A stretch of 64,000 bases of DNA from Symbiodinium natans (Eukaryota; Sar; Dinophyceae; Suessiales; Symbiodiniaceae), in assembly GCA_905221605.1 (NCBI GenBank), contig CAJNDS010002527.1, positions 299,617 to 363,616 on the forward strand. The letters run 5' to 3'. How positions within the stretch are numbered: position 1 is the stretch's first letter; the number at the start of each line of letters is the position of its first letter. Both the position numbers and the translations under genes were made by a program. Positions 53,296 to 64,000 of the stretch are shown here, piece after piece. The notes under the pieces were generated by a model that searched no databases, had not been told where the DNA came from, and worked only from the letters and a program-made list of their open reading frames with translations.

Positions 53296-53430
53296 CTAGG
53301 ACGCAGCGCAGGTCCTCACTCCCTTTTTGTAACCAAAAGGGTACCCTTTGTATTCGTAAGTTACCCTTTTGGTCACCCTAAACCCTAAACCTTTAAACCT
53401 TTTTAATTCGTAGGTTACTCTTGGGTCTAG
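53296..53430. mobile_element. Family L element with TGTT target duplication, rearranged inside
   Basis: Ends CTAGGACGC and TTGGGTCTAG, TGTT at 53292-53295 and 53431-53434. A short CCCTAAACCCTAAA tract lies in its middle, together with a partial repeat of the right half. Confidence 0.7.
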
Positions 53431-54697
53431 TGTTTGGGGTCAAGGGTTTGGGGCCCTTATGATTTCGGGGTTTAGGGTTTCGGGTTGGGGTTTAGGGGGT
53501 CAAGGCTCAGGGATTTCAAGACAAGGACAGCGCAAGCTAAGAGGATAGCAAAATAGTTTTCAGGGCGGGAAACAAACGAAACCCGTCGTTGACGAGGGAT
53601 TTGCAAAAGCTAAACGAAACCCGTGACTACGCGAAACCCTGAATCCTTCAAACCTCTTAAACGCTCAAAACTTGTAAACCCGCCAGCTCTTGCTGACTAC
53701 CTCAGTGCCTGAAGAAAGCTCTTTTTCGGGTATTTAAGCTTTCAGGGATTTGGGACACAGGGTTTGGGGGTTCAATTTGTGTTAACGGTTCGGGATCTAG
53801 GGTTTTTTCGGCTAGGGTTTAGGGTTTAGAGCGAAGGTTCAACTGCTCGTTAGCTGTTCTTGGCGAGCAGAAGCGAGGCAGAGAATCACGTAAGGACCAT
53901 TGGTTTTTTGGAGCCTGGGCCTTGCATCTCAAAGCAGCTCAGATACGAAACTGCTCCCCGAAACCCGAAGCCCTAAACCCTAAACCCTAAACCCTACAGG
54001 CTATGGGCACAATGTCGGGCTCCCCCTGGTGTTTGTTGTGTTTTAAGGCTTTTTCCCTGAACCCCCAACCCATCAAGGCATGGGCAGAACCGCACTATGG
54101 GCCTTGAGCTTACGGGCCGTTGAGTTTGCTGGGTGGGGTGGCTTGTGCGTTCCCATGCGCCCTGGGCCGGCAGTCCTGTCTTAGCAGTAACTGCACGATT
54201 GCGCGACTTTGGGCCCGAAAAGGAATGAAGAAAATCCAACACTGCGCACACAGCCTAGCCATCTACTCCAAAAGAAAGAGCCCCAAAAGAGCCTTCTACT
54301 CTCCACCGAGAAACCTCAGGCCCCCCATCCTGCGCCCCTGAAACGTCAACCCTGGTTGAGAGATCTAATTAGGTTTAGCTAGGGGGGCATACGTAGGTCG
54401 CAGAGAGTTCAGAGACTTAGAGGACTTACTTGTAGGAGTGTTGTGGAAACCTGGCTGTTGCTCTCTTGACAGCCTTGGACACCAACCCTGCCCGGCCTTC
54501 CCCTGTCTGTCTTGACCCGGCAAACCCTTGCGGCTACGCCACAAAACTAGGTTGGTTTTGGGGACATGTTATTTTCCTTATCTAGGTTTATAAGGGACCC
54601 TATATATATATATCTATATCTATATTTATATTTATATATAGAGATCTTTTTCAGAGGGCTTCAAGGCCAACCCAGAAATGCCCCGCCGGCTTCCGAG

Positions 54698-54749
54698 GCG
54701 ATGTTCATAGCGTGGCACCGGATGATCTCGGCCACGCCTCGGATAGAAG
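54698..54749 (+). CDS. Candidate exon with a helical W repeat
   Basis: Acceptor CCGAG|G, GC donor; reads AMFIAWHRMISATPRIE. Confidence 0.45.
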
Positions 54750-54883
54750 GCCGTCCGGGCAGGGTTTAGGGTTTAGGGCCTAGGGCCTAGGGTTTAGGGT
54801 TTGACGGGCTAGTGCCTACACCCGAAGTCAAAAACCAACTCTAGACTTGCGATTTCTTTCTGTGGATTCAGGGTTGTACTTGT

Positions 54884-54976
54884 CTAGGACCCAGAGTAGG
54901 CCCTTCTTCCCACTTTTTTTGTTGGTTTAACCAGAAAGGGCACCCTTTTCATTCCTAGGGCTACTCTTGGGTCGAG
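54884..54976. mobile_element. Family L element
   Basis: CTAGGACCCAGAGTAGGCCC and ACTCTTGGGTCGAG bound a copy lacking part of the middle. No perfect duplication. Confidence 0.65.
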
Positions 54977-55555
54977 TGGGGTCGGGGGTGGGGGGGGGCC
55001 TGAGAAAAATCTTGGCATGGCAGGCTTCCAAAGACACCTGGGGCATGGGCAGCTTTGTATGGGGTTTGGGGTTTGGGGTTTGGGGTTTGGGGTTTAGGGT
55101 TTAGGGTTTAGGGAACCTTTTAGGGTTTAGGACCCCCTCCCGCATGCACCAACGAAGAAGGTCGAGGTTTCAGACAGGAGTCCCCACAACTCACCCCCAC
55201 TTCATCCTCTCGAACCCGAACTTTCCTCCCGTAAACGCTTCGCCCTAGCCTAATCCCTAAACCCTAAACCCTAAACCCGAAACCTTGTAGGCATCCCGGC
55301 TACAGCATCCATGCCAGCTGTGGCAGCGGGGCTCCGCGTGGCGGCGCGGGCACTCGGAACAGGGGGTGCTGTCGCGAGGTACTTGGGTAGAGGGGGTTTA
55401 GGGTTTAGGGTTTAGGGTTTAGGGTTTAGGGTTTAGGGTTTGGGATCATGACCCGGGCCATCGGCTTTACGAGCCTGGGTGAGGATTTGGGGGTGTTGGA
55501 GTTTAGGTCTCGATGGCTTTCGGCAGCGACTGGTTGAGCTTGGCAGGTTTCACCT

Positions 55556-55684
55556 GTGCAGCGCTTGTATTTTCTGGACAGTCGAGATACCCTTCGCAAA
55601 GTGGACAAGTTCAAAGCATTTGCTGAAGAAACCCCCCCAGAAAAGCGGAATGATAATACCTATATTGCCCTTGAAAGGGATGGA

Positions 55685-55685
<1 letters not shown>
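55556..55685 (+). CDS. Candidate exon running into a TA microsatellite
   Basis: Reads QRLYFLDSRDTLRKVDKFKA then FAEETPPEKRNDNTYIALER before the frame dissolves into TATA repeats at 55685. The left part looks coding, the repeat part does not. Confidence 0.45.
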
Positions 55686-55715
<30 letters not shown>

Positions 55716-55800
55716 TGGAAGAAAGAATATATATATATATATATATATTTGTATATATATATTTATGTATTTATTTATTTATTTGTTTGTGTGTTTTTGT
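55684..55800. repeat. TA microsatellite with T run
   Basis: Two TATATA blocks, then ATTT units; it disrupts a coding-like frame. Confidence 0.9.
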
Positions 55801-56273
55801 TTTGGGTGGGCTCTTAAGCAAACAGGAGGTTCAGGTGTTGTCAGGAGCAGGCCCCAGTTCAGGGGGATCAGTGTATCATTGGCCCGAAGCCCCCCCGCCT
55901 CTGCAGGAAGGGTTTAGGGTTTAGGGTTTAGGGTTTAGGGTTTAGGGTTTAGGGTTTAGGGTTTAGGGTTTAGGGTTTAGGGTTTAGGGTTTAGGGTTGC
56001 TTCGAGGGCTTTTGCGGCTCACGGGAGCTCATTTTAATTCGGGTTCAGGGCTCTACTGTAGGTCTGAGGTAGGGTTCAGGAACCAGTTCCCGAGTGTTCT
56101 ACCCTCTTTCCATTTGTAGGGTCCGAGGTCACACTAAACCCTAAGACCTAAACCCAAAACCCGTTGGATTCCTCGGCTTTTTGGGGGAGGGGTCCACGGA
56201 AAGGCGCGACGTCTATCCACGACCGTTCCAGCCATCACGCGCTGAGCAGGCATTGAAGCCAGAGATGGGTGGG

Positions 56274-56416
56274 GTTAGGGTTTAGGGTTTAGGGTTTAGG
56301 GTTTAGGGTTTAGGGTTTAGGGTTTAGGGTTTAGGGTTTAGGGTTTAGGGTTTAGGGTTTAGGGTTTAGGGTTTAGGGTTTAGGGTTCAGGGTTCAGGGT
56401 TCAGGGTTTAGGGTTT
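56274..56416. repeat. TTTAGGG array
   Basis: About 20 units; another of similar size at 55912-55998. Confidence 0.95.
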
Positions 56417-56603
56417 GCGGTTGGCTTCCCAGGCAAGCACCGATGTACTACATGGTAAGGGTTAAAGAGGTCCCTTTTCCCCCCGAGTGAATTCATGGCA
56501 GGCATTATGCTTAGCTTCGCCTGTCGCACTTAGGCTGCGAGGCGATGTCTGTCTGCAGTTGCATTCGGCAACGCTCCGAGCAACAAGTAGTAGCAACGTA
56601 CTA

Positions 56604-56704
56604 TAGGGGTCGGAATAACTACTAGTCGTACTCCCTTATGGTCCCTATATAAATCGACTATAATAACCCCCCAAAACCCTGTTCTAAATTATTAAGGCCC
56701 CTTT
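56604..56704. mobile_element. Family E repeat
   Basis: AGGGGTCGGAATAACTAC ... TTCTAAATTATTAAGGCCCCTT. Related copies at 1193-1290, 7211-7290, 16298-16396 and 41902-42000 share TTCCCTTATGGTCCC and the AGGCCCCT end. Confidence 0.65.
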
Positions 56705-57524
56705 CTTAAGCAGCCAGTTCCGAGTCGCTGTCGGCCACAGTCGGAGAGGCGATTGGGAGCTGCCCCACGTTCCAAAGCGTCCCTCTAGCACCGGCGCCTT
56801 GCTTTGTTGCTGGGGCCGGTTCCGCACAGAGGTTAAATTGAGGTTTCCGAAACTGGGTTACCTAATTTTTGGGTTCCTTATTATAAGGGAACGCACCCTT
56901 CTAATTGGATGTCTATTTTAAGGGTCCCCTATTTTCGTAAACCCCCAAATGTGTGTCTTTTGCGCGTTCCGAGGGTAGTGTCCACCACCTAACTCCTCTG
57001 TCTGACCTCTGGCAAGAATCGCTCTGCAGCAGCAGAGACTCAGGCGCTGGTTCGTGTGCCAATGCTGGTTTAAAAAGACATCGAGACGATTGCGCCGGTA
57101 CAGGCCATGTAGGAAAGGGCTTTGCTGTCAAGAGCAACCCACGAAGCAAACTCGCAACTCCGAGCCCCACTTCATGCTTGTGCCCCGAATTCGCTGCAGC
57201 TTCGGCTCCGAAACTATGATTTGAGTTGCGACACAGCCGGAGAAGACTTTCCGGGAAGTCTCGAGCCATGAACGCATCTCGGCAGCGATGCAGCCCGAGA
57301 CGTGAAATGCTGTTGCAATGCGCGTTATGGTCGTTTGTCAGATGTCGAGGGCCTCAGCTGGTAGGGAGTAACTTGAAGCATGATGCAGAGTTCAAAAGCA
57401 CGGTCGCCTACCAACACTCTAAACCACAAAGCTCTGATCGTGGAGCCAGCCCCCGAAACCCCAAACCCTGAACCCTAAACCCTAAATAACCCTAAACCCT
57501 CCACCCCAAACAGCTGCCATCAAG

Positions 57525-57581
57525 GTTCCGCTGGCGAATGCGGCGGTGGGTTGCTGAGCACCACTTCGAGAGCTCACGGAG
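57525..57581 (+). CDS. Candidate exon, basic W-rich helix
   Basis: Acceptor TCAAG|G, GT donor; reads FRWRMRRWVAEHHFESSR. Confidence 0.45.
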
Positions 57582-57768
57582 GTAGAGTGTACCCTGGGGC
57601 CCATATGACCCTATACTGCTAGAATCTCATATTAGGGTATATGTTTCCTAAACCCTTTTAGGGTTTAGAGTTTAGGGTCTGGGGTTTAGGGTTTGGGGTT
57701 AGGGTTTTGGGTTTAGGCTTCCGGAATTTTTGGGGCTTCCGGCTCAGCGACACCTTAGGTCGTGCCAG

Positions 57769-57825
57769 GCTCCACGGCGCAGTTCGCAGTGACGGTACCC
57801 CAGGGTGTGGCTTCGGCGGCAAGGA
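57769..57825 (+). CDS. Candidate exon
   Basis: Acceptor TGCCAG|G; reads STAQFAVTVPQGVASAAR. Confidence 0.4.
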
Positions 57826-58020
57826 GAGCCCTACCCCCTAAACCCTGAACCCCTAAACCCTAAACCCCTAAACCTTAAACCCTAGACCTTAAACCCTAAG
57901 CCATTAGACCCTAACTAAACCCTAAGCCCCAAAACCAAACGGACTGATGTCCGAGATAGAATTGTAGGCTAGGATCTTGGGGTTTGGGGGTTTTGCGTAG
58001 GTTGAGCCCTCCGCCATGCC

Positions 58021-58213
58021 CTATATTTATGTATTTATGTGTATGCATGCATGTACGTATGTATGTATGTATGTATGTATGTATGTATGCGTATACATGC
58101 ATGCATGCATACATACATATATATATATATATAGATATTCCGAATAGCAGCGATAATCGCACATATAGTACGGGTGCATTCCCATTGTGGTATCTACTAG
58201 CATACACTTGCAC

Positions 58214-58274
<61 letters not shown>
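58021..58274. repeat. GTAT, CA and TA microsatellites
   Basis: A GTAT run (58050-58090), a CA run (58213-58240) and a TA run (58241-58273). Confidence 0.95.
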
Positions 58275-58275
<1 letters not shown>

Positions 58276-58544
58276 TCAGCCCCCCCCCCCCATGATCCAC
58301 ACCCATGGTTTTCCTGTCTTCGTCTTTGTCTGATTTTCTGGTTTTTCACCGGAAAAATGCAGTAAAAACTGCACTGGAATACAAAAAGCTCTATTATATT
58401 ATCCTCTATAAAAACGCTAGTGTTTTTATGTGCATTTTGCTTCTGAAACTTGTTTTGCGGCTCTATAAAATTTTAGAAGGGTAGCCATTTAGAAGCTTAA
58501 GGCTTTTAAGGGTTTTAGGTTTTAGGGGTTTGTAAAAATTTAGA

Positions 58545-59934
58545 TGATCTGTGGAAGGCACCGGGGCTTCCCCAGACCATTTGCAATAGGGCTTTAAAAG
58601 GATCTTAAAAGGCTTTAAAGCCCTTAACAACCTCGAAACGTTTATCCCTTAAAAGTCTAAAATTCTTTAAAATTTAAAACGGGCAGCCGTTTAAAATTAA
58701 GGAAGTTACGGATTTTAGAATTGAACATCCTAAAATCTTTAAACTTTAAAAGGACAGCCATTTACAACTGTAAGAATTTCAGGGTTTTACATATTTTAAA
58801 AATTTTCTATCGTCTGGGGAAGGCACCGGGGCTTCTCCAGACCATTGGCAACTTCAACAATCTCTAAAATCCGCAAAGGGCAGCCATCTAAATACGTAAG
58901 CAATTTAAGGTCTTTAAAAGGCTTAAACTGCTTAAAACCTTCATAATCCTGAGAATGCTTAAACAGAAGCTTAAAGATTTTTATAAGATTTTAAGGATTT
59001 GTAATGTTTAGGTGGATCTGGGGAAGCCCCAGTGCCTTCCCCAGATCATGTAAACTTGCAAAAACCCTCAAACCCCTTAACCCTAAAATCCATCCCCGAA
59101 ACCCTTAGCTCTAAACCCTAAACACTCAGCACCAGACCCTAAACACTAACCCAAAAACTTAACACTAAGCCCTTAGCACAAACCCCAAGCACTTAACATG
59201 AAACCCTAAACACTTAAGCACTAGACCCTAAACACGAAACCCTAAACACTCAAACACTACACCCAACAAACTAAACCCTGAACATTACACACTAAACCCT
59301 ACACACTACACCCTGAACACTAGTAAACATCCTTAAAACCCTAAATCCAAAAAACCAAACCCGAAACCCTTAACACTAAACCCCAAACACTCAGCACTAG
59401 ACCCTAAACACTAACCCTAAAAACTTAACACTAGGCCCACAAACCCCAAACACTTGACACGAAACCCTAAACACTTAAGCACTCACTCAGCACCAGACCC
59501 TAAACACTAACCCTAAAAACTTAACACTAAGCCCTTAGCACAAACCCCAAACACTTAACAGGAAACCCTAAACACCAAAGCACCCCTAAAAACTAAACCC
59601 TAAACAGTACACACTAAACCCTACACACTAAACCCTTAACCCAAAAAAAAGCCGAAACCCTTAGCACTGAACCCTAAACACCAGCGTAAACACTAACCCT
59701 AAAAGCTTAACACTACGCCCTTAGCACGAACCCCAAACACTGAACACGAAACCCTAAACACTTAAGCACTAAACCCTTACTAAACACTAAACCCTAAACA
59801 CTAAACACTACACCCTACAAACTAAACCCTAACCATTACACACTAAACCCTACACACTAAACCCTAAAGCCTAAACAGAAGGATTTTTTAAGTTGTCAAT
59901 GGTCTGGGGCAGCCCCGGTGCCTTCCCCAGATCA
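58545..59934. repeat. Four hairpin repeats in inverted pairs
   Basis: A 35 bp perfect-to-near-perfect hairpin, TCTGGGGAAG / CTTCCCCAGA with a GCACCGGGG loop, occurs at about 58545-58580 and 58811-58846. Its reverse complement occurs at about 59014-59048 and 59899-59934. AT-rich spacers around the first two share a GGGCAGCCATTTA block (about 58485, 58680, 58755, 58880). Confidence 0.8.
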
Positions 59935-60370
59935 TTTAAATTTGTAAAAATCCTTAAAACCCTTAACCTAAAACCCAAACCCGAAACCCTCAACACTAAA
60001 CCCTAAACACTAACCCTAAAAACTTAACTCTAAGCCCTTAGCACAAACCCCAAACACATAGCACGAAACCCTAAACACTTAAGCACTTAACCCAAAAACT
60101 AAACCTTAAACACTTCAAACTAAACCCTAAACATTAGACACTAAACCCTAAACCCTAAACAGTAAACCCCAAGGCCAGAACCTCGAGCCCTACTAAATCT
60201 AAACCTGAAACCACAAACCCGTCGGGGTTTCAGATGCTTACTGTTGGGATTTCAGAGTTTAGGGTTTTATTTGGGTTTTAGCCCGAGCCGCTTGACCCTA
60301 AACGCTAAAACCTAAACTTAACACTCAACCCTAAACACAAAACACTAAACCCTGAAACCTACACACTAAA
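59090..60370. repeat. AAACACT/CCCTAAA mixed variant field
   Basis: About 1.3 kb of decayed CCTAAACACTAA-type units mixed with CCCTAAA, broken by the fourth hairpin at 59.9 kb. Confidence 0.85.
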
Positions 60371-60382
60371 CCCTAAACACTA

Positions 60383-60952
60383 GATTTCCAAAAAAAATCT
60401 GGAGTACCCGGGCCCCGGACTCCAGACTCCAGATTTCCAGACAAAATCTGGAGTACCCGGGCCCGGACTCCAGACTCCAGATTTCCAGAAAAAATCTGGA
60501 GTACCCGGGCCCCGGACTCCAGACTCCAGATTTCCAGAAAAAATCTGGAGTACCCGGGCCCCGGACTCCAGACTCCAGATGTCCAGAAAAAATCTGGAGT
60601 ACCCGGGCCCCGGACTCCAGACTCCAGATTTCCAGAAAAAATCTGGAGTACCTGGGCCCCGGACTCCAGACTCCAGATTTCCAGAAAAATCTGGAGTACT
60701 CGCGGCCCCAGACTCCAGATTACAGACTCCAGAATCTGGAGTCCAGAGTCCCGGTACTCCAGAGTTTTTTTGGAAATCTGGAGTCTGGAGTCTGGAGGTA
60801 CTCCGGATTTTTTCTGGAAATCTGGAGTCTGGAGTCTGGGGGTACGGAAATCTGGAGTCTGGAGTCTGGGGGTACTCCAGATTTTTTCTGGAAATCTGGA
60901 GTCCGGGGCCCGGGTACTCCAGATTTTTTCTGGAAATCTGGAGTCTGGAGTT
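60383..60952. repeat. Large palindromic array of 49 bp units
   Basis: About seven direct units (to about 60722), each with CTCCAGATTTCCAG, AAATCTGGAG and CCCGGGCCCCGG, followed after a short centre by about four units in inverted orientation (to 60952). Each unit also holds its own hairpin (CTCCAGATTT / AAATCTGGAG). The long open frames across it are repeat translations. Confidence 0.92.
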
Positions 60953-61863
60953 CCCCCCCCCTCCCAAAACCCCCTTCCCGAGGCCAAATGTGTGGATCAT
61001 GGGGGGGGGGGGGGGGCGAGTATATATATATATATATATACATATTCATTTATTTATGTGTGTAAACATACCACAAGCAACAACGATAAGGCAGCCTAAG
61101 CCCGAAACCCTCTTCGCGTGGTCTCCCGTGCAACCTCGGAGGCGAGCCCTGGACAGACGCTGCAAGTCCGGGGGCCCAGAAGTTAAAGGCTTCACAAAGG
61201 GTTTTGGGGTTACAAAGGGTTTAGGGTTCATAGGGTTTAGGGGATTTCGGGTTCGTAGGATTGATTGTTTTAGGGCTTGTTCGTAGGGCTTAGGGCTTAA
61301 GAAGTTGTAGGTTTCCAGGTGTAGGGTTTAGGGCTTAAGGGTTCGTACAGGGCCATTTAGTGCTTGGGGCTTCATAGCTAACAGAGTTCAGGGCTACTTA
61401 TAGGTTTGAGGGCTGTGGGTTCAGAGCTTAACAACTGATAGGGCTTATGGCTTCTGAATTGAAAGCACTCAGGGTTTGGGATGTTGGGGGATTAACCCAA
61501 ACCGTCAACCTGCATGGTTTGGGGTTGAACCGTTTGTAAGACCCCAAAGCCCGCCCTTTTTGAACCCCAAGGGTTTAGGGTTTAGGGATTAGGGTTTAGG
61601 GTTTAGGGTTGAGGGTCGGGCGCCCAATGCCAAAGGTCCGGAGTCCGGATGGTCAGACCCTGCAAGTGCCAGTGCCCGCAGGCGTGGCACCCTTTAAACC
61701 ATGACTCCCCAAATTACGATGTTTCTGAACCCTGAGTTACCACAACCCTAAACCCTAAACCCCAACCCCCAAACCCCAAACCCCAAACCCAACCGCTAGA
61801 CCCTAAACCCCAAACCCTAAACCCTAAACCCTAAACCCTAAACCCTAAACCCTAAACCCTGCT

Positions 61864-61985
61864 CACCTTGCTGTTGCTCCAAAAGCGGGCCCTGGAGTCC
61901 TTTGGCGCCGCAGGGTGTCCACCCGGTAGCCAGTTCAACGTCGCGTACCAGCCTTTGGCTGCTCCCGGCGCGCCAGCCGGGGTGC
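61864..61985 (+). CDS. Candidate exon of an unknown gene
   Basis: Long open GC-rich block: LLTLLLLQKRALESFGAAGC, then PPGSQFNVAYQPLAAPGAPA. First of five good blocks up to 63.1 kb, probably one gene. Confidence 0.45.
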
Positions 61986-62325
61986 CGAGGGTTAGCGTTT
62001 AGGGTTTAGGGTTTAGGGTTTTGGGTTTTGGGTTTAGGGTTTAGGCTTCAGGGTTCAGGGTTCAGGGTTCAGGGTTTAGGGTTTAGGGTTTTGCAGATTT
62101 CGGGGATAATGGAGGGTTGAGGGCAGTGTAGGCCTTGCAAGGTTTAGGGTTTTGGGTTTTGGGTTTAAGGTTTAGGGTTTAGAGCTTAGGGTTTAGGGTT
62201 TAGGGTTTAAGGTTTTGGGTTTAGGGTTTAAGGTTTAAGGTTTAGGGTTTAGAGCTTAGGGTTTTGGGGTTTTAAGGTTTATCTTGCGGGCTGTGACTTC
62301 GCAAGCTTCTTTGGTCGGCGTTCAG

Positions 62326-62408
62326 GCCCGGACTCTCACTTTCGACATGTCGGGATGCTTCCGGGCTCGATGCTGAACATGATGTACTCATGCAGCCAAT
62401 TCACCGAG
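62326..62408 (+). CDS. Candidate exon of the same unknown gene
   Basis: Acceptor TTCAG|G, GT donor after GAG; reads PDSHFRHVGMLPGSMLNMMY then SCSQFTE. Confidence 0.55.
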
Positions 62409-62532
62409 GTGCCACCTTAAACCCCCACCCCCACTCTAAGATCCCCTGAACCCCCCCCAAACCCTAAACCCGAAACCCTAATCCCTAAACCCTACTCCCT
62501 AAACCCTAAACCCTAATCCCTAAACCCCCCAG

Positions 62533-62622
62533 AAGCCGGCACCCGAAGATCCAAACTCACCTGAATCCGAGGTCGCCGTGGCGCAGGCAGTCGCAGCACC
62601 CATGCAGCAGGCCGGGCTTGTC
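62533..62622 (+). CDS. Candidate exon of the same unknown gene
   Basis: Reads KPAPEDPNSPESEVAVAQAV then AAPMQQAGLV, a low-complexity linker-like segment. Confidence 0.45.
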
Positions 62623-62889
62623 AGGGCTTATAGTGGGGTTTAGGGTTTAGGGTCTAGGGTCTAGGGTCTAGGGTCTAGGGTTTAGGGTTTAGGGTTTAGG
62701 GAGTTTAACCGGGGTTTAGGGGGTTTAGGGAGTTTATGAGGTTTAGGGATGTTTAGGGGTTTAGGGGTTTAAGGCTTAGGGTTCAAGACCACTGTATGAC
62801 AGAGCCGCCCGACGTCCCCTAACCCCAAACCCTAAACCCTAAGCTCTGATAGGGTCTGACCCGGGCGCCTGTACTTGCACGTCTCCTAG

Positions 62890-62946
62890 GGGCGGAGAAT
62901 CCCGGGGCAGGGCCGAGTCCCCGACGCAGTGCCCAAAATTGCCGAG
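62890..62946 (+). CDS. Candidate exon of the same unknown gene
   Basis: Acceptor CCTAG|G; reads GRRIPGQGRVPDAVPKIAE. Confidence 0.45.
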
Positions 62947-63072
62947 TTTTAGATCTCAGGGTTTGGGGTTTAGGGTTTTAGGGTTACCCTAAACCCTAAA
63001 CCCTAAACCCTAAACTTTAGGGTGTTAGGTTCTCGGGTTTTAGGGGAGCAGGGCCGGGGCTCGGAGTGACAG

Positions 63073-63143
63073 GCGATGGGTGCCTATGGCAACCCCATGC
63101 ATCTGCACTACCTGGCGCAACCAGCGGCAACTCGAATCCGAAG
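63073..63143 (+). CDS. Candidate exon of the same unknown gene
   Basis: Acceptor GACAG|G; reads AMGAYGNPMHLHYLAQPAAT then RIR. Confidence 0.5.
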
Positions 63144-63149
63144 GGAAGT

Positions 63150-64000
63150 CTTAGGTTTTAAGAGGGTTTCGGGTTTAGGGTTTAGGGTTTAGGGTTGAGG
63201 GTTTAGGGTTTAGGGTTTCAGGTTATAAGGGGCTTGGGTTGAGGGAAGTATGATGAACATTTCGGACTCCCCCTTGGGGTTTTGGCCGGGTCGTTATATA
63301 AAACAAGGGCTCTCGGTATCTCTGATAAACTATAAATTCGTCTAAACGTGACCCTTTAAGAGGAGACGCGAAGAATCCTGCAGCTTGTTTCTTGCCCGAA
63401 GATCCCAGAGCAAGCCCTGAATACACAAATGGGCTTAGGGTTTCGGGTTAGGGTTTACGGTTTTGGGTGTTGAGGGCATCTTTTTTCCATGAAAACCCAA
63501 AACAGGGAGTAAGGCCCTCTAGGTCGTTGCTTCCCCTCCCAGCTGCAAAACCAGAATGGGGCGGGTGGTTTCTCAATTAGGGGGTTTAGGGTTTAGGGTA
63601 TTAGGGGGAGCTCTTATCCAAACAGGCCGTCCTTGTGGGCTCAGTCGTAGAGCAGCTTTCAAGCTTTAGGGCTAATTGCGCCCCCCTTCATTCCGTAGAG
63701 ATATTTAGAAGGGGCAGGTACGGGATCGGGTTTGGGGACCAGGGATTTTTTTTAATATTCGGGGTGTATTAATATTGGTGGGAAGGGATTACTTTAAAAC
63801 AAGCCTAAACCCTGAACTCCCTAAACCACCTAAACCCCCTAAACCCCCTTGAAACCCCCTAAGCCCCCTAAACCCCTTGGCCAACCCAAGCAGATTAACC
63901 GTCCACTCAGGATCCCTTCGCGATCCTCAGCCGTCTTAAAGGCACGGGGATAGAGAGACGAGGGAGGAAAAAGAGACCGCGAGACACATGCGTTGGGGAG
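63150..64000. other. Right end of the window without clear genes
   Basis: Decayed TTTAGGG tracts at 63175-63215 and 63585-63610 and CCCCTAAA-type units at 63805-63880. No convincing exon. Confidence 0.4.

Noticed and set aside
57911-58306. Frames with poly-Tyr/Ile, Cys/Val and His/Thr
   Set aside because: Translations of GTAT, CA and TA microsatellites.
60373-61286. Several 100-235 codon frames on both strands
   Set aside because: Frames stay open because the 49 bp unit lacks stops; the peptides are repeat translations.
1-64000. Spliced-leader RNA gene, rRNA, tRNA or CRISPR array
   Set aside because: I looked for the dinoflagellate spliced-leader sequence, rRNA cores and spaced direct repeats and saw none; reading by eye could miss diverged copies.

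Overview
The window reads as nuclear DNA of a dinoflagellate. Three things point there. (1) The coding exons I could reconstruct are tiny (often 30-80 bp) and are joined by introns whose donors are mostly GC or GA, with acceptors of the AG|G type; this relaxed donor use is a dinoflagellate hallmark. (2) The plant/algal-type telomere repeat TTTAGGG, in perfect and decayed form and in both orientations, is scattered through the whole 64 kb, mostly inside introns and intergenic DNA. (3) The retroelement and the delta-type carbonic anhydrase are of kinds known from dinoflagellates. The long open frames are mostly translations of repeats; the real coding sequence lies in the short GC-rich islands between the telomere-like tracts. 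All confident genes are on the + strand.

Layout. About 0.35-27.5 kb: one gene broken into at least 28 recognisable mini-exons, encoding a fused aminodeoxychorismate synthase in the order PabB (chorismate-binding) then PabA (glutamine amidotransferase), ending in a stop at 27505-27507. It would make 4-amino-4-deoxychorismate for folate. A second gene (9041-10289), a two-helix membrane protein with a C-terminal RING-H2 finger (a likely E3 ubiquitin ligase), lies inside a 3.2 kb intron of the first, on the same strand. 28.6-31.3 kb: isolated candidate exons. 31823-35284: a deleted Ty1/copia-like LTR retrotransposon whose LTRs carry a U6 snRNA-like sequence. 35.6-37.0 kb: candidate exons. 37308-38857: a complete four-exon secreted delta-type carbonic anhydrase. 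40-58 kb: many candidate exons, several with the W-and-basic-residue look of Sfi1/centrin-binding or coiled-coil repeats, but no family I can name with confidence. 58.3-60.4 kb: an AT-rich field of inverted hairpins and an AAACACT-type variant repeat. 60.4-61.0 kb: a large palindromic array of 49 bp units. 61.8-63.2 kb: a run of good candidate exons of an unknown gene.

Between and inside the genes lie at least ten families of short (about 90-120 bp) inverted-repeat elements. Three of them (called A, B and L here) sit exactly where an intron must be removed to restore a reading frame, with splice sites supplied by the target duplication or by bases next to it, so they behave as introners. Several other copies are split by a TTTAGGG tract, which shows that telomere-like arrays have been inserted into pre-existing sequence.

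Exon boundaries were assigned by eye from reading frame, conserved protein motifs and dinoflagellate splice rules; individual donors are therefore partly inferred.
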